DNA of 64,000 nt, from positions 1-64,000 of the forward strand of contig PAJV01000063.1 in the NCBI GenBank assembly GCA_002706765.1, in the 5' to 3' direction. Position numbers and translations under genes: made by a program. The stretch is from Gimesia sp. GTDB lineage: Bacteria > Planctomycetota > Planctomycetia > Planctomycetales > Planctomycetaceae. A model generated the notes under the pieces. It was not told the DNA's origin, ran no database searches, and saw nothing but the letters and a program-made list of their open reading frames with translations. Below are positions 16,094 to 25,877 of this stretch, piece after piece; position 1 is the first letter of the stretch, and every line of letters begins with the position of its first letter.

Positions 16094-18805
16094 TTATTCT
16101 TCTGATTCTTCTTTCTTAGCCGCTTTCTTCTTTGTAGTTTTTTTCGCCGCTTTCTTTTTGGTGGTCTTCTTTTTTGCAGCCGCTTTTTTTGTCGTCTTTT
16201 TCGCGGCTGTTTTTTTGGTGGTCTTCTTCGCTGCGGACTTCTTTTTGGCTGCTTTTTTGGCGCCTTTTTTCGCTGCCTTGGCATCCAGCCATTCGACGGC
16301 CTGCTCGAGTGTCACATTCTCGACTTCGTACTCTTTGGGAATCGTCGCGTTGATTTTGCCATGTTTCACATAAGGCCCGTAACGGCCATCGAAAATGCCG
16401 ATCGGCTCTTCGTCTTCCGGATGTTTCCCCAGATCCCGAATCGGTGTGGGAGCACTGCGTTTGCGCGCCTGTTTGAGCAGTTCGACCGCGCGAGGCAGAT
16501 CAATGGTCAGGATGTCATCTTCCTTGCCCAGTGACTTGTAAACTTTATCATGCAGCACGTAGGGGCCAAATCGACCGATGCCGGCATTCACTTTTTTGCC
16601 GGTCTCGGGATGTTCGCCTAACGCACGCGGCAGGCTCAGATATTTCAAAGAGGTTTCAAAATCGATCGTATCGGGATCCACGTTCTTGGGAATACTGACA
16701 CGCTTGGGCTTTGGGCCGTCTTCAACGACATCTCCCAACTGCAGATACGGACCAAAGGGCCCATGCAGTTTATAGATGGGAGTGTTTTCCTCGGGATGCA
16801 TGCCGAGCGACTTCGGGCCTTCGGCTTTCAGGCGGATTAATTTTTCAGCCAGCTCGTTTGTCAGGTCTGCAGGGGCAATATTATCGGGAATTGAAGCCGA
16901 AACCGGATCTTCATCTGCCTCGTTGGAAACATAGGGTCCATAGCGACCAACGCGGACTGCCGAAGTGATCCCTTCCAGATCCAGCGTGCAGATTTCCCGT
17001 GCATCGATGGTTTCTTCCTTAGATTTAACCTGTTCATCCAGGCCTGCTTCACCTCGATAGAACTGATTCAGATAAGGCAGGCGATCCCCTTCACCCACGG
17101 CGATGTCATCCAGTTCCTGTTCCATGGCAGCGGTGAACTGCAGATCGACCAGGTTCGGGAAAAACTTCTCCAGCAGACGGGTGACTGCCAGCGCTGTGAA
17201 AGTAGGCACCAGCTGGCTGCCTGATTTATTGACATAGCCGCGGTCCTGGATGGTGCCGATGATCGAAGCATACGTACTTGGACGCCCGACGCCTTCGCTT
17301 TCCAGCTTGCGGACAATCGTGGCTTCCGTGTAGCGCGCGGGTGGTTTGGTTTCGTGCTTGAGTGGTTCGATTTCGCTGGCTTCCAGAGCCTGATTCTCTT
17401 CGAGGGGAGGCAGCATCGATTCGCTGTCATCCAATGCTGCTTCCGGATCATCAGAGCCTTCCACATACGCACGGAAGAAACCGGGAAATTCGACATGACG
17501 TCCCGTCGCACGAAACTCAGCGTTGTCAGCTGTGATCGTGACAGTTTGAAACCGCAGACGGGCTTCTTCCATCTGCGTGGCCATGGTTCGTTTCCAGATC
17601 ATGGCATACAGCTTGGCCTGTTGCCCCTTGAGGCCGAGCTCTTCTACCGTTTTCATCGATTTACCGGCAGGGCGAATCGCTTCGTGTGCTTCCTGTGCCC
17701 CTTTGGACTTGGTATCGAAGCGGCGGATTTCAGGGCTGAGATAATCTTTACCGTACAGATCTTCAATCCGTTTGCGTGAAGCCGAAACCGCTTCGTTGGA
17801 AAGATTGACACTGTCAGTACGCATATAAGTAATGTGACCATCTTCATACAGACGCTGGGCGACCTGCATGGTCTCCCGCGCGGACATATTCAGCTTGCGG
17901 TTACCTTCCTGCTGCAGGGTACTGGTCGTAAACGGGGCGGGCGGTTTACGCGACTGCAATCGCTGTTCGACTGACGTGACCGTCCAGTCCGATTTTTTCA
18001 CCCGCTCCAGCAGGTCCCCTGCCTGCTGTTCATTCAGCAGCAGAACATCGGCGCCCTCTTTGAGTCTCCCCGTAGATTCGTCGAAGTCTTTCCCGCTGGC
18101 GACTTTTTTCCCGTCGACCGTCATCAGCATCGATTCGAATTCCGCGCCTTCACCGGTCTTGAGCTGGGCTTTCAAATCCCAGTAGGTACCGCTTTTGAAA
18201 GCGAGCCGTTCCAGTTCGCGCTGGACCAGGATCCGCACGGCGACCGACTGTACACGGCCGGCTGACAGGCCCCGGGCAATCTTCTTCCATAACAACGGGC
18301 TTAATGTAAAACCGTACAGACGATCCAACACACGCCTGGTTTCCTGGGCTGAGACCAGGTTCAGATCGAGCTCGCGAGGGTTGGCGATCGCTTCCTGAAT
18401 GGCTTCCTCGGTGATTTCAGAGAAAACCATGCGTTTGACCGGGACTTTCGGTTTGAGCAGCTCGGCCAGATGCCAGCCGATACTCTCTCCTTCGCGGTCT
18501 TCGTCGGTCGCGAGAATGAGCTCTTCGGCATCTTTCAGGGCATCTTTGAGTTCCTGAACCGTCTTTTTCTTCTCTTTGGGCACCAGATAATAAGGTTCGA
18601 ATTCCGACTCGACATTGACGCCCAGGGTCGCCCATTTGTGTTTTTTCTTGAATTCCGCTGGAATATCAGAAGCCTTGGCAGGCAGATCACGGACATGGCC
18701 CATGCTGGCCAGGACCTTATAGTCGCTGCCTAAATAGCTGCCGATTTTCTTGGCTTTCGCCGGTGATTCCACGATCACCAGTGCCTTCAGCTTCTTTTTT
18801 GCCAC
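16094..18805 (-). CDS. topA: DNA topoisomerase I
   Basis: A 903-residue type IA topoisomerase that relaxes negative supercoils. The N-terminal Toprim domain has LVIVESPAKAKKIGSYLG and LATDEDREGESIGWHLAE (acidic metal site). The active-site Tyr lies in GHITYMRTDSVNLS, about residue 325. In place of zinc fingers the C-terminal part carries repeated topoisomerase C-terminal units with the signature GRYGPYV, HGPFGPYL, GRFGPYV and DGRYGPYV. The last 55-60 residues are almost only Ala, Lys and Thr, like a histone-H1 tail, which should bind DNA non-specifically. Similar tails occur on some actinobacterial and planctomycete TopA proteins. Confidence 0.96.
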   Translation of the reverse strand: MAKKKLKALVIVESPAKAKKIGSYLGSDYKVLASMGHVRDLPAKASDIPAEFKKKHKWATLGVNVESEFEPYYLVPKEKKKTVQELKDALKDAEELILATDEDREGESIGWHLAELLKPKVPVKRMVFSEITEEAIQEAIANPRELDLNLVSAQETRRVLDRLYGFTLSPLLWKKIARGLSAGRVQSVAVRILVQRELERLAFKSGTYWDLKAQLKTGEGAEFESMLMTVDGKKVASGKDFDESTGRLKEGADVLLLNEQQAGDLLERVKKSDWTVTSVEQRLQSRKPPAPFTTSTLQQEGNRKLNMSARETMQVAQRLYEDGHITYMRTDSVNLSNEAVSASRKRIEDLYGKDYLSPEIRRFDTKSKGAQEAHEAIRPAGKSMKTVEELGLKGQQAKLYAMIWKRTMATQMEEARLRFQTVTITADNAEFRATGRHVEFPGFFRAYVEGSDDPEAALDDSESMLPPLEENQALEASEIEPLKHETKPPARYTEATIVRKLESEGVGRPSTYASIIGTIQDRGYVNKSGSQLVPTFTALAVTRLLEKFFPNLVDLQFTAAMEQELDDIAVGEGDRLPYLNQFYRGEAGLDEQVKSKEETIDAREICTLDLEGITSAVRVGRYGPYVSNEADEDPVSASIPDNIAPADLTNELAEKLIRLKAEGPKSLGMHPEENTPIYKLHGPFGPYLQLGDVVEDGPKPKRVSIPKNVDPDTIDFETSLKYLSLPRALGEHPETGKKVNAGIGRFGPYVLHDKVYKSLGKEDDILTIDLPRAVELLKQARKRSAPTPIRDLGKHPEDEEPIGIFDGRYGPYVKHGKINATIPKEYEVENVTLEQAVEWLDAKAAKKGAKKAAKKKSAAKKTTKKTAAKKTTKKAAAKKKTTKKKAAKKTTKKKAAKKEESEE

Positions 18806-19236
18806 CAGACATGCCCTTCCTGAGAAACCGACGTCGACCTTGCCTCCAGAGTCAAGCTGGCTACAATACGCGGCTCAATCATTCCTGTTTATTGTATTTT
18901 GGATCTGCTGAATCCGGATCAGTTTGTAAACTTCATTCGGCAATCTCTAACCGTCTTAAAAGTCTCTGTCAAGCCTGTATTTATTTTTTCATCAGGCAGG
19001 CCGTCCCCAAACCGGGCACTTTTCGGAGCAGGAAGAGACAGGAAACAGCAGGATTCTTTGAGAGAAGACTTTCACGAATGGCCGGAATAAATTACAACAC
19101 ATGAAATAAACGGAAAACTCTTTTCCAATTGGAAGATACGAAAACCAGCGATTACTTCAATCGGATCTCGTTGACACCGGAAGTTCACTACAGGAATTCG
19201 AATTCATTCGACTTGCAGACTGAAGAAGGAAACAGA
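18806..19236. other. divergent intergenic region between topA and the SurA-like gene
   Basis: About 430 bp without a supported gene. It should contain the promoters of topA (minus strand) and of the SurA/PpiD-like gene (plus strand). I see no clear -35/-10 pair, terminator or long inverted repeat. The open frame upstream of 19237 continues back to a TTG at 19129, but that extension has no ribosome site and no protein-like character. Confidence 0.5.
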
Positions 19237-21696
19237 ATGGCCTCGCCACTGGAATTGTTTCGTAAAAAACAAAAAGTATTAATGGTTCCTCTGACCATTC
19301 TGGCGTTGTTCGCCTTTATCGTCATGGACCAGCTGACACCCGCGCAGTTTCCTCCCATTGCGGGAATGCTGCTGTTCGGGTTCGTGTTCTGGTACCTGGG
19401 CCGTGACCGCGGCAAAGGAATTCAGTTCGCGGCCGTGGGAGTCATCATCGGATTCTTCGTGGGTTATCTCTACATCCCCAAAGTCGGCGCAGAAACAGTA
19501 GTCAGAAGCACTGCTGGCAACATCGATATGCGAGAGTACCAGGAGATGGTCCAGAATCGCCAGATTGCCAATCAGTTCATCATGCGATCCTATATGGCGT
19601 CCCTGACGGAAGAAGAACAGCAGCGTCCTCAGCCTCCCCGCGGCGCCATGTTTGGTTTCGGTCGTGACATGGAAGATGACATCATCCTTGAGTTCCTGTT
19701 CCGCAAAGAAGCGGAAAAAATGAACCTGATTATCTCTGATGATGCGATCTCCAACTATATTTCCCGCTACACGAACAATAAACTCAGCCGCAAAGCCTTT
19801 CAGGAAACCTGTCAGCAACTGGGCAAGACCGAAGGTCAGATTTACGACATCTTCCGCGATCAGTTGCAGGCACGACAGGCTTTCCAGATGCTGCGACCTG
19901 AAGTTTCACTGACTCCTGCTCAATACTGGAACTTCTACAAAAAGTTCAATGTCCGGCAGGAACTGGAACTCGTTGCATTACCAGTCAAAGACTTTGAAGC
20001 CGAAGTCCCCGCACCGAGTCCCGCCGAGAAAAAAGCATTCTTTGAAACCTATAAAACCGTCTTCCCGGGCGAAAAAGGTCCTGGTTCACCGGGATTACGC
20101 CAACCTCAGAAGGTGCAGGTGGAATACCTGATGGCGGATTACGTGGATACTGAAAAGCAGGTTCCCCCTGTGACCGACAAAGAGATTGCGGCTTTCTACG
20201 AAGACAATAAAGAACGCCTCTACAAAAACAATCCCATCCCGGATCTTCCCGCTGGCTCCACCGTTCCGACGGCACCCGAAATGCCTGCTCCCACCGGTCC
20301 TGCTACCGAGCAACCGGCAGAAGCACCTAAACCGGAAACTGGCGAGAAGCCGACAGAGAAACCCCCAACGGCTCCCACCAAAACAGAGACGCCCGCTAAA
20401 GCTGAAACACCTGCCAAACCCAAGACTGATGCAAAACCGGAGCCTGCAACCAAACCTGAACCGAAATCAGAACAGCCGGAAAAGAAAGAAGAGTCCAGTG
20501 CACTTGCTGCTGAGTCTGCCACATTCGTTTCCCTGTTAGATGAAAAACCAGCGGAATCTCCCGTTGTTGCTCCCAAACCGGGTGCAGAAACTGCAGAAAT
20601 CAAACCGGAAGCGACCACCACGGCTCCCCCGCCACTGGAACCTTATCGCCCCTTGAATGAAGATTTGAAAAGTGAAATCCGCGATCAGCTGTTACGTGAA
20701 CGCACACTGGAATTGATGAAAGATAAAATTTCCGATGCAGAGCTGTTCATGAATGAACTCAGTGACAAAATCACCAACCCGGAAGAAGGGGCCACACGGC
20801 CCACACCGGAAGAAGCAAGCAAGGCTCTCAAAGAGTATGCTGCCGAACATCAGCTGATTTACAACATTACGCCGATGATGTCGGCTCAGGAAATGTCGGA
20901 ATCTGAGAAATACCCACTGGGCACTGCCCGTGAGCCAAGTATCAATCAGTTTGCAGCACAACCACGGACAGTCATCGAACAACTGTTTGAAACTCCCGTT
21001 AACCTGACCTATATCCCTTACGAAGCAGAAGATTCTTTCTCCAGCGGATTACTCAGTTACTGGAAGACCAAACACGTCGATGCCACCATCCCTGAATTCG
21101 ACGATCCGGAAATTGATCAGCAGATCACGGAACAGTTAAAGCTGGAAAAAGCCCGCCCCCTGGCTCAGAAGCGGGGAGAGGAGCTGAAAAAACTGATCAG
21201 CGGCGACAAAGAAATGTCGGCTGCAATCGAAGGTCAGACCATCACCGGCAAGAAGGAAGGGACTGAACTGTCCACGACGACAACAGAATCGTTCAGTTGG
21301 ATGCGGACTTCCACTGCCAATGCCAGCAATCCGTTTTCCATGCCTCGTCCGGAGCTGTCAAGCATTTCAGCCGTCGCAGGAGCCGGTAACGAATTCATGG
21401 AAGAAGTCTTTGACAATCTGGATAACGGAGAAGTCGGCGTCGTGATGAATGCCGACAAAACGGTCTGTTATGTTGTGAAAGTCATCAACCGCATTCCCTC
21501 CACGCCCGGCGGATTGACCGCCATGTACCAGGAGTTTCTGAAGGAAGACATGTTCTTCTTCTTTTCTCCGTACCTGCCGATGGCCCAGATGGAACAGCAG
21601 CAGACCAACTTCGAGTGGAGCCAGGAACTCGAGGCAAAGTACCAGGTCGAAAAATACTTCGAGCAGGTCGAAGGGCCCGAAGTCGTTGCTCAATAA
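19237..21696 (+). CDS. SurA/PpiD-like membrane-anchored periplasmic folding factor
   Basis: An 819-residue protein resembling PpiD/SurA N-terminal chaperone domains. After the start MASPLELFRKKQK come two or three hydrophobic segments (about residues 17-90), then a helical SurA_N-like domain (MREYQEMVQNRQIANQFIM, LEFLFRKEAEKMNLIISDDAISNYI, QETCQQLGKTEGQIYDIF). A Pro/Glu/Lys-rich low-complexity linker encoded at about 20220-20640 follows, then a further helical part. The rotamase domain itself is not obvious, so isomerase activity is uncertain; a holdase role at the membrane is likely. The ATG at 19237 is preceded by GAAGGAAACAG. Confidence 0.7.
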   Translation: MASPLELFRKKQKVLMVPLTILALFAFIVMDQLTPAQFPPIAGMLLFGFVFWYLGRDRGKGIQFAAVGVIIGFFVGYLYIPKVGAETVVRSTAGNIDMREYQEMVQNRQIANQFIMRSYMASLTEEEQQRPQPPRGAMFGFGRDMEDDIILEFLFRKEAEKMNLIISDDAISNYISRYTNNKLSRKAFQETCQQLGKTEGQIYDIFRDQLQARQAFQMLRPEVSLTPAQYWNFYKKFNVRQELELVALPVKDFEAEVPAPSPAEKKAFFETYKTVFPGEKGPGSPGLRQPQKVQVEYLMADYVDTEKQVPPVTDKEIAAFYEDNKERLYKNNPIPDLPAGSTVPTAPEMPAPTGPATEQPAEAPKPETGEKPTEKPPTAPTKTETPAKAETPAKPKTDAKPEPATKPEPKSEQPEKKEESSALAAESATFVSLLDEKPAESPVVAPKPGAETAEIKPEATTTAPPPLEPYRPLNEDLKSEIRDQLLRERTLELMKDKISDAELFMNELSDKITNPEEGATRPTPEEASKALKEYAAEHQLIYNITPMMSAQEMSESEKYPLGTAREPSINQFAAQPRTVIEQLFETPVNLTYIPYEAEDSFSSGLLSYWKTKHVDATIPEFDDPEIDQQITEQLKLEKARPLAQKRGEELKKLISGDKEMSAAIEGQTITGKKEGTELSTTTTESFSWMRTSTANASNPFSMPRPELSSISAVAGAGNEFMEEVFDNLDNGEVGVVMNADKTVCYVVKVINRIPSTPGGLTAMYQEFLKEDMFFFFSPYLPMAQMEQQQTNFEWSQELEAKYQVEKYFEQVEGPEVVAQ

Positions 21697-21715
21697 TCTA
21701 TTGGAGTGTCATTTT

Positions 21716-21790
21716 AAAATTTTGGGTTGATAAATATCACGAGCGTGCGACAACGGAGCACGTCATCAACACACCCAACCCTCAATTTTT
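21716..21790 (+). terminator. long hairpin after the SurA-like gene
   Basis: AAAATT (21716-21721) and GGGTTG (21724-21729) pair with CAACCC (21776-21781) and AATTTT (21784-21789), with an inner CGTGC/GCACG hairpin (21744-21748 with 21758-21762). The 3' side ends in a T-run, so this may end the upstream transcript. It could equally be the first domain of the structured RNA that follows. Confidence 0.45.
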
Positions 21791-21957
21791 AGAGTGCGTC
21801 ACATTTAACCTTAGCGTCTCACATTCTATTATACTCGGCCCAAATGGCCTTGGAGACGCTACAGTAAAACGGGACACAGTCCAGCTTGACAAAGCACTCT
21901 ACTGAGTTCGAATAATAGAAATCGGTTGTGCCCGGACCAGGTACAACCGATTTTTTT
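21790..21957 (+). ncRNA. candidate structured small RNA, unknown family
   Basis: An intergenic segment with nested, mutually consistent pairings. TAGAGTGC (21790-21797) pairs with GCACTCTA (21894-21901), followed inward by GTC/GAC, TAGCGTCTC (21812-21820) with GAGACGCTA (21853-21861), and GGCC-CAAAT-GGCC (21837-21849). A small GGAC-ACA-GTCC hairpin lies on the 3' side. A strong intrinsic terminator follows at 21919-21957. It lies between the SurA-like gene and the ABC transporter operon, more than 350 bp from the latter, and has no open frame. It does not match tmRNA, RNase P RNA or SRP RNA as far as I can tell. A 6S-like or regulatory RNA is possible. Confidence 0.5.
21919..21957 (+). terminator. 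intrinsic terminator
   Basis: AAATCGGTTGT (21919-21929) pairs perfectly with ACAACCGATTT (21943-21953) around a 13-nt loop, and the stem runs into a seven-T tract (21951-21957). This is a textbook Rho-independent terminator and would end the candidate small RNA. Confidence 0.88.
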
Positions 21958-22318
21958 GTAGTCTGACTGAAACAGCCTGAAAGGGATCGATCCGCGAAAT
22001 AAATTCGGAAATCAGGTTCAAACAGACTGGACATCAGGAAATGCGGGGATTATTTCTATATGGACAATGTGGATGTTTTCCCGTCAGCCTGACCGGCATT
22101 CCGGCGTTGGTACAAAATGGGATAACATCTGTGTAACTCAAAACGTACTCTCCCCCTTTGTTGTGTTTTTAACACGTTCCAGTTAAAAATGAACAAACCA
22201 CCCAACTGTCGGACGATCTCTCACGTAAAAGGATTTGAGCGAGGTCTCTGGCAGACCGTGACCTTACAGTCTTTCTGTTGAATCAAGCCACGAGATAATC
22301 ATCGGGAGTATCATTGTA
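21958..22318 (+). other. leader region of the ABC transporter operon
   Basis: About 360 bp without a gene between the terminator and the ABC ATPase start. It should contain the operon promoter. The ribosome site GGGAG before 22319 is clear, but I find no strong -35/-10 pair or conserved regulatory fold. Confidence 0.4.
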
Positions 22319-23086
22319 ATGTCGGAACAGGTTCAGCAATCTTCTGCAGAGCAGTCTGAAACTTCGTCCGGTGAGAACATGATTGAAGCCATCGGATTGA
22401 GTAAATTCTATGGCCAGTTCGCCGCGACAAAAGATGTGACATTTTCCGTTCCCCGCGGCCAGGTCGCCGCCTTTCTGGGTCCCAACGGCGCGGGCAAATC
22501 TACTACCATGAAGCTGTTGACTGGGTTTCTCTCCCCCAGTGAAGGCCAGGCACGCGTCGGCGGATTTGATGTGAGTACACATCGAATTGAAGCCAGCCAG
22601 AAACTCGGGTACCTCCCCGAAAATGGTCCGCTGTATGAAGAGATGCCCCCCCAGGGCTTTCTGACCTATGCCGGAAGCGTGCGGGGCATGTCAGCCGCCG
22701 AACTCAGCAATCGCCTGGAGTTCGTCATGGAGAAATGCGATCTGAGCAGTGTCTGGAAAAAACCAATCCGAAAACTCTCTCGTGGTTTTCGACAACGCGT
22801 GGGCATGGCAGGGGCATTACTGCACGATCCGGATATTCTGATTCTGGACGAACCTACCAGTGGCCTGGACCCAAATCAAAATCAGTCCGTGCGAGACCTG
22901 ATTCGTGATCTGGGTAAAACCAAAACCATCCTGCTCTCGACTCATATTCTGCAGGAAGTCAAAGCGGTCTGCAGCCGTGTAATCCTGATCAACCAGGGCT
23001 CAATCGTGTTTGACGGTTCCGTAGCTGAGCTGGGAAACAGCCAGGACGATATGGAAACGCGTTTCCACAAACTGACACACGCGTAA
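22319..23086 (+). CDS. ABC transporter ATP-binding protein, GldA-like
   Basis: A 255-residue ATPase of the ABC-2 exporter class. Walker A is GPNGAGKST, the signature is LSRGFRQRVGMA, and Walker B is ILILDEPTSGLDPNQ, followed by the switch His in LLSTHILQEV. About 20 hydrophilic residues precede the ABC domain. It is the first gene of a three-gene operon with a GldF/GldG-type permease fusion and a DUF4340 protein. In Bacteroidetes GldA-GldFG are tied to gliding, but homologues in planctomycetes lack the gliding set and the substrate is unknown. GGGAG precedes the ATG. Confidence 0.92.
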   Translation: MSEQVQQSSAEQSETSSGENMIEAIGLSKFYGQFAATKDVTFSVPRGQVAAFLGPNGAGKSTTMKLLTGFLSPSEGQARVGGFDVSTHRIEASQKLGYLPENGPLYEEMPPQGFLTYAGSVRGMSAAELSNRLEFVMEKCDLSSVWKKPIRKLSRGFRQRVGMAGALLHDPDILILDEPTSGLDPNQNQSVRDLIRDLGKTKTILLSTHILQEVKAVCSRVILINQGSIVFDGSVAELGNSQDDMETRFHKLTHA

Positions 23087-23146
23087 TATTTCTTTTACCG
23101 ACTCATTTATAGTATCAGATAAAGCTGACGTAAGGACCCTTCTGTT

Positions 23147-25792
23147 ATGTTGCGGAACAACGTTGTATTGGCCGTATTCAAGCGAAACGTACAGAGTTAC
23201 TTTTCCGGAGTACTGGGTTATCTGTTTATCGTGGTATTTGTCGTAGCCGGCGCCTTTGCCGCGTTCAACCAGCAGTTCTTCGCGAACAATCAGGCAAACC
23301 TCGATCAACTGAGCCTGTGGTATCCCTTACTGCTGTTATTCATCATCCCGGCAATTACCATGGGTGCCTGGGCAGATGAGAAAAAAATGGGAACGGACGA
23401 ACTGCTTTTCACCCTGCCCGCTTCCGACCTGGAAATCCTGCTGGGTAAATTCCTGGCGGTACTCGCCGTCTACACCATCGCGCTGCTGTTCTCGGTGACG
23501 CACGTGTTTGTACTCTGGAAAATCGGCAATCCCGATATGGGCCTGATGTTTACCACCTACTTCGGCTACTGGCTGGCCGGTGCTTCCCTGTTGGCCGCAG
23601 GCATGTTCGCCTCGGCCCTGACCAGCAGTACCACGGTCGCATTTGTGCTGGGAACCGTCATCTGTGCAATCCCGATTTTCATCGGCCAGATTGCTCCGTC
23701 CAGTGACCTGATCCAGAACCTGAGCCTGGTCGAACAGTTCCAGGACTTCAGCACGGGGGTCATTCCCCTCGGCGCGGTTCTGTATTTTATTTCACTGGCC
23801 GTAATGATGCTGTATCTGAACCGGATCCTGATTACGCGGCGGCACTGGAGTTCACAGCAGAAGAATTCGATGGGACTGCAGTACCTGGTCCGCACTGTTT
23901 CACTGGCAGTAATTCTGATCAGTGCGAATGTCATTGTCTCTTACGGCAGCAGCCGCATCGACATGACCGCCGAAAAGGTTTACAGCCTGTCTAAGACAAC
24001 CAGGGACCTGCTCGAAAAGATTGATGAAAAAAATCCGATCACCATTGAAGCCTTCATCAGCCCGGAAGTCTCGCGTGAATACGTGCCGATCCGCAAACGA
24101 CTGATTGGTCTGTTGCGGGAATATAACCAGCTGGGGGGCAAACGGCTTCAGGTTCGTTTTGTTGATGTGGAACCATTCAGTAAAGCGGAAGAAGAAGCCC
24201 GCCTGCTGAATATTTCACCCCAGCAGGTTCAGACAGAACGTGGTGGTCGTGCCTTTGTTGATACAATCTTCATGGGAGCCGTCGTCAAAAGCGGAACCGA
24301 TGAAGTCGTGATCCCCTTCTTCAATGTGGGAACCCCGATCGAATATGAACTCACGCGTTCCATTCGCACCGTTTCGAAAGATGAGCGTCTGACGGTTGGA
24401 ATTCTCAATACCGACGCCAGTATCTTTGGCGGCCTGGATATGGGCATGGGGGGCAACCAGCCGCCGTGGTTGATCGTCAGTGAGCTCAAGAAACAATACA
24501 AGGTCGAGCAGGTCTCTCCCGATTCCCCGATCAGCGATACCGCTTACGATGTGTTAATCGCCGTGCTGCCTTCTTCGCTGACAGAACCACAGTTGAACAA
24601 CCTGATCGAGTACGTCAAAAAAGGGAAACCGACATTGATCTGCGATGACCCCCTGCCCGTCTACGGCGGAGGACGAGGCATCCAGAATGCACCACGGATG
24701 CCGAAACCCAGTCCGGGGGGCATGATGGGCATGCGACAACCGCCGCCAACCCCCAAGGCGGATGACGGACGTCTGACTCCACTGCTGAACCTGCTGCAGA
24801 TTGCCTGGGACAACGGGGAAGTCGTATTTGACTATTTTAACCCCCATCCGGAATTTTCCGAGGTCGTACGCCCTGAGCTGATTTTCATCAGCCCCAAAAG
24901 CGGCGTCAGGGGTGCCTTCAGCCAGGACAGTAATATCACCAGCGGACTGCAGGAAATTCTGACTTTCTTCCCGGGAAATATTCGTCCCCGATCGGATTCC
25001 ACGTTGAACTTCGAACCACTGCTGAGAACCGGGCTCAACTCGGGCCTGCTATCATGGGGCCAGATCACCAGCCCGTTCTTCAATTCTGTCCGCATCGCGC
25101 AAGATCCGCCACGCCTGATCGACGAATATTCGCACGTGATTGCAGCGCAGATTACTTCGACCGAGAAGTCGAAAATCAAAGATCTTGATGTGATCTTCGT
25201 AGCTGATGCCGACCTGATCTCAGATGAGCTGTTCAATATCCGGGAGCGCCAGGCCTTCGGTCTGAAAATTGACAACGTGACGTTCTTATTGAACTGTGTC
25301 GACCAGTTGGCCGGCGATGATTCCTACATCAAGCTGCGAAAACGCCGCTCCCAACTCCGCACGCTGACACTTGTCGAACGCGAAACATCCGTGTTTGTGA
25401 AAGAACGCAATGCGGAACGGGAAAAAGCGACCGCCACTGCGGAAGAAAAACTCAAAGAAGCCCGCGATCGCCTCAAAGCAGAGCGTGATAAAATCATCAA
25501 GGACACCACCATCGACGGGAATACCAAACAGCAGATGCTGCGAATGGCCGAGGAAAATGAGAGTCGGAGGCTGGAAGTCGATGAAGCCAACATCGAACGG
25601 GAAAAACAGCGACAGATTGAAAAAATCAAAGCCCAGACAGAACGCCAGATCCGGGCCATCGAAGACCGCATCCGCTGGTATGCGATCCTCGTCCCGCCGT
25701 TCCCGGCAATCCTGCTGGGGATGTGCTTCCTGTTCTTCAGGATCAAAAATGAAAACCAGAACATTTCTCCCGACCGGAGATTGAAGAAATAA
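23147..25792 (+). CDS. ABC-2 permease fused to GldG-like auxiliary domain
   Basis: An 881-residue protein joining two parts that are often separate genes. Residues 1-235 are a six-helix ABC-2 permease (GldF-like: RNVQSYFSGVLGYLFIVVFV, ITMGAWADEKKMGTDELLFTLP). After another membrane helix (about 245-268) comes a large periplasmic GldG/ABC_transp_aux domain (KVYSLSKTTRDLLEKI through LNCVDQLAGDDSYIKLRKR). A charged coiled coil (about 750-845) and a final helix (YAILVPPFPAILLGMCFLFF) close it. A Met/Gly/Pro-rich loop (GGMMGMRQPPP) interrupts the periplasmic part. It lies 60 bp after the ATPase gene with AAGGA before the ATG, and probably assembles with that ATPase. Confidence 0.88.
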   Translation: MLRNNVVLAVFKRNVQSYFSGVLGYLFIVVFVVAGAFAAFNQQFFANNQANLDQLSLWYPLLLLFIIPAITMGAWADEKKMGTDELLFTLPASDLEILLGKFLAVLAVYTIALLFSVTHVFVLWKIGNPDMGLMFTTYFGYWLAGASLLAAGMFASALTSSTTVAFVLGTVICAIPIFIGQIAPSSDLIQNLSLVEQFQDFSTGVIPLGAVLYFISLAVMMLYLNRILITRRHWSSQQKNSMGLQYLVRTVSLAVILISANVIVSYGSSRIDMTAEKVYSLSKTTRDLLEKIDEKNPITIEAFISPEVSREYVPIRKRLIGLLREYNQLGGKRLQVRFVDVEPFSKAEEEARLLNISPQQVQTERGGRAFVDTIFMGAVVKSGTDEVVIPFFNVGTPIEYELTRSIRTVSKDERLTVGILNTDASIFGGLDMGMGGNQPPWLIVSELKKQYKVEQVSPDSPISDTAYDVLIAVLPSSLTEPQLNNLIEYVKKGKPTLICDDPLPVYGGGRGIQNAPRMPKPSPGGMMGMRQPPPTPKADDGRLTPLLNLLQIAWDNGEVVFDYFNPHPEFSEVVRPELIFISPKSGVRGAFSQDSNITSGLQEILTFFPGNIRPRSDSTLNFEPLLRTGLNSGLLSWGQITSPFFNSVRIAQDPPRLIDEYSHVIAAQITSTEKSKIKDLDVIFVADADLISDELFNIRERQAFGLKIDNVTFLLNCVDQLAGDDSYIKLRKRRSQLRTLTLVERETSVFVKERNAEREKATATAEEKLKEARDRLKAERDKIIKDTTIDGNTKQQMLRMAEENESRRLEVDEANIEREKQRQIEKIKAQTERQIRAIEDRIRWYAILVPPFPAILLGMCFLFFRIKNENQNISPDRRLKK

Positions 25793-25877
25793 CGCCTGCC
25801 TGCCATGCAGATAGCTTGTCGGGAAATCAATTCAGTATTCCATTTAACTCACTGTTTAATAAGTAAAATCGTTTGCC

